Positions 58,501 to 64,000 of a stretch of 64,000 bases of DNA are shown in pieces (positions within the stretch are counted from its first letter, which is position 1; the number at the start of each line of letters is the position of its first letter). The DNA is from Rhynchonema sp. JSB1_4. Taxonomy: Eukaryota > Nematoda > Chromadorea > Monhysterida > Xyalidae. Both the position numbers and the translations under genes were made by a program. Under the pieces are notes generated by a model, which saw nothing but the letters and a program-made list of their open reading frames with translations, searched no databases and was not told where the DNA came from. The stretch covers positions 1 through 64,000 of the forward strand of contig JASAMV010009297.1 of NCBI GenBank assembly GCA_030248065.1, in the 5' to 3' direction.

Positions 58501-60249
58501 GCGTATCGGCTGACACGGACTCGTACCCAGACACGTTCGGTCCGAGCAATGCCAGCACCGGTCATCAACAGCAACGACGCAAACGATTCGTCAAACGCAT
58601 GTCCGTCGATTCAACAACCATTCTGGTTGGTTACCTTGCGTTGCGCTTGCATAGCTATTTTTATCTGATGCCACTTCATAAATGGGATTACTTCGTTTTC
58701 GTGATCAATAACTGTTATCAATCACACGACGATTTGGGTCATGACATAATAGGGTGTACACGTATTGATGGCGCAACTTTGAAATCTTAGCTAATTCCTG
58801 ACCTAAAGATGTGGTGGTTTCATCGCGCAATCTTCGCAGGACACGAGTGCCGATTTCGACATGGACATATGTGGGGGCACGACACGGGTCACTCGCACGC
58901 AGGGATCGTCGGGCAATTTGAATCGCATGCGACAACAGCAGAAGACGACGTTGGGCAATGCCGCTGCTGCAGCGAACAGCAATGGGAAACGATGTGGCAC
59001 ACCGACTATGGAATGTGACATCGTTGACAGGTGCTATTCGGAGTTGGTTCACCACTTGTTCAACGCTTGCACTGTTCAAGACCTGCCTTTGCGGGAACTT
59101 CATCAAAGACAACTAAAAACGATAGTTTCAGCAGCGTGAGTTCGAGTGACTCTGAGACAGACACGGCCACCAAATACGACAGTGATGATGCCGGTGGTCA
59201 AGGTGCACACGATCTTTGCCAGCTTTATATCGATTTTTGTGCAAAATTACCTGAATTTTCTGGTCGTCAGGTGATGATGAGCAAAGTGATTGGCTGTTTG
59301 ATGGTCCAACCACGTCGCATTGGGATGACGAATGTATGGGCGTGCCCTGCATAAGGTTGGGCGTTTGGTCGGCACATCTCTGGTTTATGTCAATGGGCAT
59401 GTGGTAATTCGACCGCTCTTCTGACGACTTGTTTCGTTCTCAGAATCAGGACAAGCACTAGGATAGCACGACAGTATCGCAAATACATGCACGTCCACAG
59501 ATCGACATTGCTGGCACATCGGCTGCGCGCGGCACACGTGTCGGACAGCACAAGCATGGGTGCGATGCATGATGATGCTGTGATTGGCGCAGATGGCGAG
59601 GGGTGAGTAGATTGATCGTAATTGAATATTTGCCTGGGAACTTGCGTTCAGACTTCGGAGTAGCAGTGAGAAGGCGTTTGCGAAATTCTTTGTTGTCAAT
59701 TTTTTCAGCAGCGCGACACGCGCTGTGTTCGAGTCAAGTGACACTGACATGTCTGTTGTGAGCAATCGACACGGTGGACACCATAGAAAGTCGATTGTTA
59801 AGGTTAGTGGGTACCGCTGGGCTCATCATGTCAATTGACATATGTAGTGCTAATAGCCAATAATGGGTCAATATTGCCAATTCCAGCCGAGCAGCACCAC
59901 CATAACATCGGCCATACATCGCAAATTGATGCGATTCTTGCGTGATGCTGAACAGTTTGAATACCGATTCAGTCAGCTGCGTAAGGCTGAATCACAAGAG
60001 GTAACAGTTGATTTTTGGGGTAGGATTCAAACAGTGAGGAACCCAATGGCCGTCTAATTTTCCAGTTTGTCCGTTTGGCCCAATTCTATCGACTGAAATG
60101 TCGCATCGAACACAAACGCAGGCGCACCTGCTTGGTGTTGTCAAAGACGAGGTGCGTCGATTGTTTCTTTTAGTTTGGTTTGTGGTAATACGTTTCTGAA
60201 TGTGACAACTGGCAAAACCTGCATTTTCAGAGACACCAGACGAGTCTGA
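55537..60249 (+). CDS. Unrecognised, probably nuclear protein
   Basis: Exons 55537-55602, 56717-56823, 56970-57297, 57364-57465, 58473-58625, 58840-59030, 59132-59193, 59467-59602, 59709-59802, 59887-60000, 60066-60151, 60231-60249; all eleven junctions keep frame, 485 residues. Most of it is Ser/Thr/Asn/Gln-rich and likely disordered. Visible pieces: a basic run RRKRFVKR at about 236-243 (possible nuclear localisation signal), an acidic Ser/Asp run SSDSETDTATKYDSDD at about 320, a basic part with ARQYRKYMHVHRS, and a C-terminal charged, probably helical part (RFLRDAEQFEYRFSQLRKAE and FVRLAQFYRLKCRIEHKRRR at about 430-472), possibly a coiled coil. I do not recognise the family. Acceptor of exon 8 (GATAG) is weak. 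Intron 1 and intron 4 contain transposons, and intron 4 a tRNA-like sequence. Confidence 0.75.
55634..55932 (-). mobile_element. Diverged family E element in intron 1
   Basis: Words GGGGCGGCAACCTACCTACT at the left and CGACCTACCTGCTGTACC at the right, core GCGCGTAGCGCGCG near 55795. Terminal repeats are degraded. Confidence 0.65.
56271..56679. mobile_element. Family J element, complete
   Basis: Perfect inverted ends ACCGTATTGTCGGAAATAGA and TCTATTTCCGACAATACGGT; exact 8-bp duplication ATTTGACT at 56263-56270 and 56680-56687. Lies in intron 1, ending about 30 bases before exon 2. The end does not start CAG, so superfamily is open despite the 8-bp duplication. Confidence 0.9.
57480..58134 (+). 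mobile_element. Family H element with tRNA-like insert
   Basis: Left part GTAGGGGCAGGCCCATGTG, right end CCTTGCCACTAC, words GGAAGCGTGAGAG and GAGGTATGA. Compared with 55097-55430, the stretch 57541-57800 is extra and contains the tRNA-like sequence. Lies in intron 4 of the unrecognised gene. Confidence 0.6.
57689..57770 (+). tRNA. tRNA-like gene, anticodon unresolved
   Basis: Acceptor arms GTTCCCG and CGGGAGC pair, the D arm GCTC/GAGC and T arm GGAGG/CCTTC pair, and both pol III boxes are good (TAGCTCAGTTGG, GGTTCGAGTCC). The region between D and T arms is about ten bases too long and its anticodon stem cannot be folded in the standard way. It may contain an intron or be a pseudogene. Total 82 bases, on the same strand as the host gene. 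Confidence 0.6.
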
Positions 60250-60623
60250 CCGGACCACATACACATGAAATCTGCTTAGCTCTCTTTTTGACCACCTATG
60301 ACGTTCGTAACGTTTTATAATTAGTATCACGCATCTATGATTGTGATATAATATTTTCGGACAAGGAAGCAATACGTATGTTACGTAAACTATTATACCC
60401 CTCTCTGTGTCACATTTGCAAATTTCTAAGGTTAGCTTTACTAAAAATGACATTCCCTGTCTATCAATGTCAAGCAAATATTTGACCCTTACCGTCCTTC
60501 TTACATTTGTATTTATTATTGCCAGTTGGGCGTGTATTTCTCATTCATTTTGTGCGTTTTTGCCAATCATTGTTATTGTTTTTGTTCATTTTTTTGTTTT
60601 TATCGTGCTTGAGTTGGAAACAT

Positions 60624-60629
60624 AATAAA
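60624..60629 (+). terminator. Poly(A) signal of the unrecognised gene
   Basis: AATAAA 375 bases after the stop at 60249, followed by GTTGTTTTTAATGTGG, a GU-rich stretch. Confidence 0.6.
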
Positions 60630-61538
60630 GTTGTTTTTAATGTGGTAATCATCAGGCATGGACAGGACACTACTTTGGTTGTTTAGTATGCACTATTCTC
60701 TTTGGAAAAACTGACCACAAGTGCAACATTGCTTACAACGTGCAACCGTGCACAAAAACTCGCAATGATAAAAAATTATCACACTTCCGGATTCCGAGGA
60801 AGACATTTTCCCACTTCTGCGTTAAAAATCACATTTTTCGCGCCGAAACGGTTAATAGCGCCGACAAACAACCACCGTGGCCCTGCGTACATTATGCCCG
60901 ATTGACAACGACTACCTAATTCATTGGTCGTTATTGCATGTTTTACTGTGCCGCCAACTTTGTGGAGTGTAAAACTCGGTGTTGTCATGTGGTGAGCATG
61001 CACATTTGGGGGAAGACTGGTATTTTTAAAACTTGCTCTACAGTATGTGTGTGACACATAACAACCTTTACGCAAATGATAATAACAATCGTTGCGAAAG
61101 TACGTACAAACTAACAAGCAGTACGCTACCGTAATACCGTTTGGCCTGGTGCATGCTTGCGTGTTGCTGACAGCACACTGCTTGCTTGCAATTGCAATGC
61201 AACGCTCTGTTTCACCGACAAAACTGGTATTCATGCGTGTTGCACGCTCACCTTGTCTTATCACACGCGCCTGCTTGTGTGGCAAAACTCGTTTTACTTC
61301 GATGCCGCAGTGTCTGTCGTTTATAAGACCGTGGGAGGCCAGGTTTGCGTCATTTCTGCTTCTGTACCCGCTGCTTATTTTTCAGCAAACATCGCTGTGT
61401 ATTGTAAGGTGGCCGCTGTTTCCACGGAAGCGCTGTTGTATACCCGTTGTCTCATGCCCGTGTCACCTCCCTTTCACAGACAGCCAATCAGCACAATAAA
61501 AAATCCTATGTCTTGCAGCCCCGTATTCTCCAATCACC
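60630..61538. other. Upstream of the collagen gene
   Basis: Promoter region expected here. No conserved site could be identified; only short unsupported frames. Confidence 0.35.
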
Positions 61539-63336
61539 ATGTCAGCGCGTGTAGCCGCGTATTCTGCCATCGGCTTGTCGGTCGTCGCCGTATTGATGTG
61601 CGCAATGTGGGTGCCAGTCTTGTACTCAAAGATCAGTGCCATCAACGGACAGTTGGCGGTGGACATGCAGGAATTCCAGGACCTGTCAAATGTGAGTGCT
61701 GTTGCCTTCGTGGAGCAGTCAAACTTCTTTTGGCTGGCTTTTTAGGATCGCGCCTGTGAACACACAACCACCGCAATCGATGCCACGAAACTTGCATATT
61801 TTTTGGGGCATCATGCAGTCCATTTAGTGCATTCGTACTGACGATGACCTGCTGCACCGCTGAAACGGGCACACTGCACAGTTCATATTATTATTCGCGC
61901 CATTCCACCAGTATAACAAACATAAACGTTTCAGAGCGTCTGGACTGAGATCCATCACAAAGCGAGTGCTGGTGGTGTGCAGTTCGTCATCCCAACCGTC
62001 CGCAAGACTCGTCAATCTGGATTCGGCCCGGAATGCTGTCAGTTGGGAGATACATTCTAGTATTGTAGATCATTTTTGTACATTCTACTTTAAACGCACT
62101 TTTGTGGCTGAATATTACTGAGCAATTTTTAGTGCACATTTTTTACTGACCTTGTGTGAGGTGACATCGCCAAATGTACAGTATAATTAATGGCCGGCGG
62201 TTTGCCCCAAGTTTACCGTTGGTGTCAATTTTGGTAACCATTATTACGTATGTACATAGTGAATAGTGACCAAAAATTCGTTCCAATCTTGGAAGTGCCA
62301 TATTCAAAAAGTTGAACTGTAAGTGCATATTTCAGTGTGCAACCAGCAGAACAACTGTCCCGCCGGTCCGTCCGGCGCCGACGGTGAGCCCGGTCGTGAC
62401 GGCAACCCCGGCCAAGACGGTGCCCCCGGTGCCCGCGGTCTGGACGGTACCATGCCGCCGGTCACTGTCACCGACCGCGGATGTCGTGTCTGTCCGCGCG
62501 GACCACCCGGACTACCCGGTCTGCCGGGAAACGCTGGTCGCCCCGTGAGTTGTGTTCTGGTTACAGTGCATCACCGCCTTTGTGATCCTTTTTCTGGTAA
62601 TACTTTTGTTTGGTATGTATGTATTTCGGTTTGCAAACTGCTGTAAACCTCCAAATATTCTGCACAGTGACCTTACACGGCGGTCCCTATCGTGTCACTA
62701 GAAAATGCGCGACAGATGCAAGCCAATTGAAAAGCTGACCCTGAATCTACTTGTTTAATCATCGTTTTTCAGGGAGCCAAAGGCGGCAGCGGCAACTCCG
62801 GACTCTCTGGCCGCCCGGGCGAGCCTGGCCGTCCCGGCCTTCCCGGCGACCGCGGACGCGATGGAACGCCAGGAAACGACGGCGAACAGGGACCACCGGG
62901 ACAAGACGGTGCGTTGCATTATATGGCTGATCGTTTTGAATCGAAGTGCTAAACGCGATTTTCCGTGTCTCTGCAATGACAACATTTCGTCATTGTCTTT
63001 CAGGCACTCGTGGCGAGAAGGGAGAGCCCGGAGCACCCGGACCCCGGGGCGAGGCTGGACCCAAGGGTCGCGCCGGCCCACCCGGTCAACCTGGCGGCCG
63101 CGGATCGCCCGGTCGTCAAGGCCCCGACGGAGAGAACGGTCGACCCGGACAGGCAGGAAACCCAGGACCCGGTGGACGTCCCGGACCCAACGTTAGTGCG
63201 TCTGCAACGACGTTTTTTTTGAGGAAAACTGTTTTGGGTGGACCGTATTTGTGACGTTTTCAAAATTCGAAAAAAATTCCTACAGGGTCCACCCGGAGAC
63301 GACGCCAGCTATTGCCCCTGTCCGCCACGTGGCTAG
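61539..63336 (+). CDS. Nematode cuticle collagen
   Basis: Structural protein of the cuticle, secreted by the epidermis. Exons 61539-61691, 61935-62037, 62336-62544, 62773-62908, 63004-63191, 63286-63336; all phases agree, 279 residues, the usual size. Order: Col_cuticle_N region with membrane segment ([20 protein letters not shown]), a basic processing site RKTRQ at 74-78 (subtilisin-like cleavage in this family), a cysteine group [11 protein letters not shown], Gly-X-Y block 1, an interruption [12 protein letters not shown], then long Gly-X-Y blocks, and the C-terminal cysteines YCPCPPRG. Exon ends fall within or next to Gly-X-Y triplets. With five introns it is more split than most rhabditid collagens. 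Confidence 0.97.
61785..61865. repeat. Dispersed repeat R, copy 3
   Basis: Core TGCATTCGTACTGACGATGA in intron 1 of the collagen gene, shared with 26805-26915 and 37975-38125. Confidence 0.45.
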
Positions 63337-63987
63337 ACGCACAGGTCGCAGCAACAACCAGCGCCGTTCTCAACTTATTTTGGGCAAAAATCGACAAACA
63401 ACGAAATCAAGCTCCTACTTTCTTGTTGTAACTGTTGGTGTTATAGCATTCCAGTATACGTGGTGCGTAACGGTATTTTCTGTCTCAAGCAAAAGTACAC
63501 GTTTTGTAATGTCCCAGGCCTCATCGTGACGATTATTATATACGTAAAACTGGCATTCTTTTGTCTCTGCCACATTTGCCTGCGCGTGTTGTCAAGTGCA
63601 GCGAACAAAAAAAAATCTAAGCATCTGTTGTTGTTAATTCGTATTCTCATGATGTTCTGCATCACTCTCACTGAAACATATTACACCATGACACCACGTT
63701 TGTACAAGTAGAGATACAATTTGTGACAGAATGTTTGGGCGTGCGCACACTGATGCGAAGTGTGGAAGCGTGTTGCAATTATTATTACAAAACGAAGCAT
63801 AAAACATGAATATAGAATCCTGTTTTTGTTTTGCGCAGCAGTGGAAGAAATCCGTGTTCGGAAACTTGCCGCGCGCTGAACAGTATTGTGGCGAATACAA
63901 GAGAGATGGTGGAATTATGAGAAATCGTCAGCGTTGGTTATGATTGATTTTAATGGGTATTTCGTACCTCGATAGCTGCACGAAAAC

Positions 63988-63993
63988 AATAAA
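63988..63993 (+). terminator. Possible poly(A) signal of the collagen gene
   Basis: AATAAA 650 bases after the collagen stop. The 63337-63987 stretch has no recognised gene, so it may be 3' UTR plus intergenic DNA; a nearer non-canonical signal is possible. Confidence 0.35.
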
Positions 63994-64000
63994 AATTGGG

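Overview
This window is nuclear DNA from a nematode. Four things show it: a gene for a cuticle collagen with the Col_cuticle_N membrane segment and Gly-X-Y blocks, a gene for a secreted protein with nematode-type DB cysteine modules, runs of the nematode telomere hexamer TTAGGC, and intron-rich genes with GT-AG introns. I cannot place it to genus. It holds about ten spliced protein genes, one good tRNA gene, and a very heavy load of small non-autonomous DNA transposons.

Layout. 1-4.8 kb: nested small transposons. 4.8-9.1 kb (+): homologue of CPSF6 (cleavage factor Im 68 kDa subunit). 9.1-14.1 kb: no gene recognised, with a TTAA element nested in a TA element. 14.1-14.4 kb (-): short Pro/Tyr/Gln-rich protein. 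15.5-18.1 kb: another nest. 18.2-22.7 kb (+): IFRD1 family protein, with transposons in its introns. 23.8 kb (-): tRNA-Gly(CCC). 24.2-25.7 kb (+): cysteine-rich surface protein, probably lipid-anchored. 26.4-27.8 kb (-): ABHD10-like serine hydrolase. 31.0-33.1 kb (+): DB-module secreted protein. 36.6-37.7 kb: hAT-like element with another inside it. 40.4-43.4 kb (+): biogenic-amine-type GPCR. 44.0-47.4 kb (-): voltage-gated potassium channel. 49.5-55.4 kb: repeat island with a LINE, (CCAATA)n arrays, TTAGGC arrays and many nested elements. 55.5-60.2 kb (+): unrecognised, probably nuclear protein. 61.5-63.3 kb (+): cuticle collagen.

The genes are unrelated housekeeping, neural and cuticle genes on both strands, separated by kilobases. 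There is no operon-like spacing. I built the exon models by hand from splice sites and reading phase. In eight of them every junction keeps frame; the CPSF6 model has one unresolved junction.

The most unusual content is the transposon population. At least six families share one body plan: CAGTG-type inverted ends (one family, H, starts GTAGTGGC), then poly-G/poly-C, then a family-specific short word repeated near both ends, then an AT-rich core around a GCGCGC palindrome. They insert into each other up to three or four deep, and many copies still show perfect 8-bp target duplications, which fits hAT. A separate family with 9-bp duplications (Mutator-like) carries TTAGGC telomere repeats as internal cargo.
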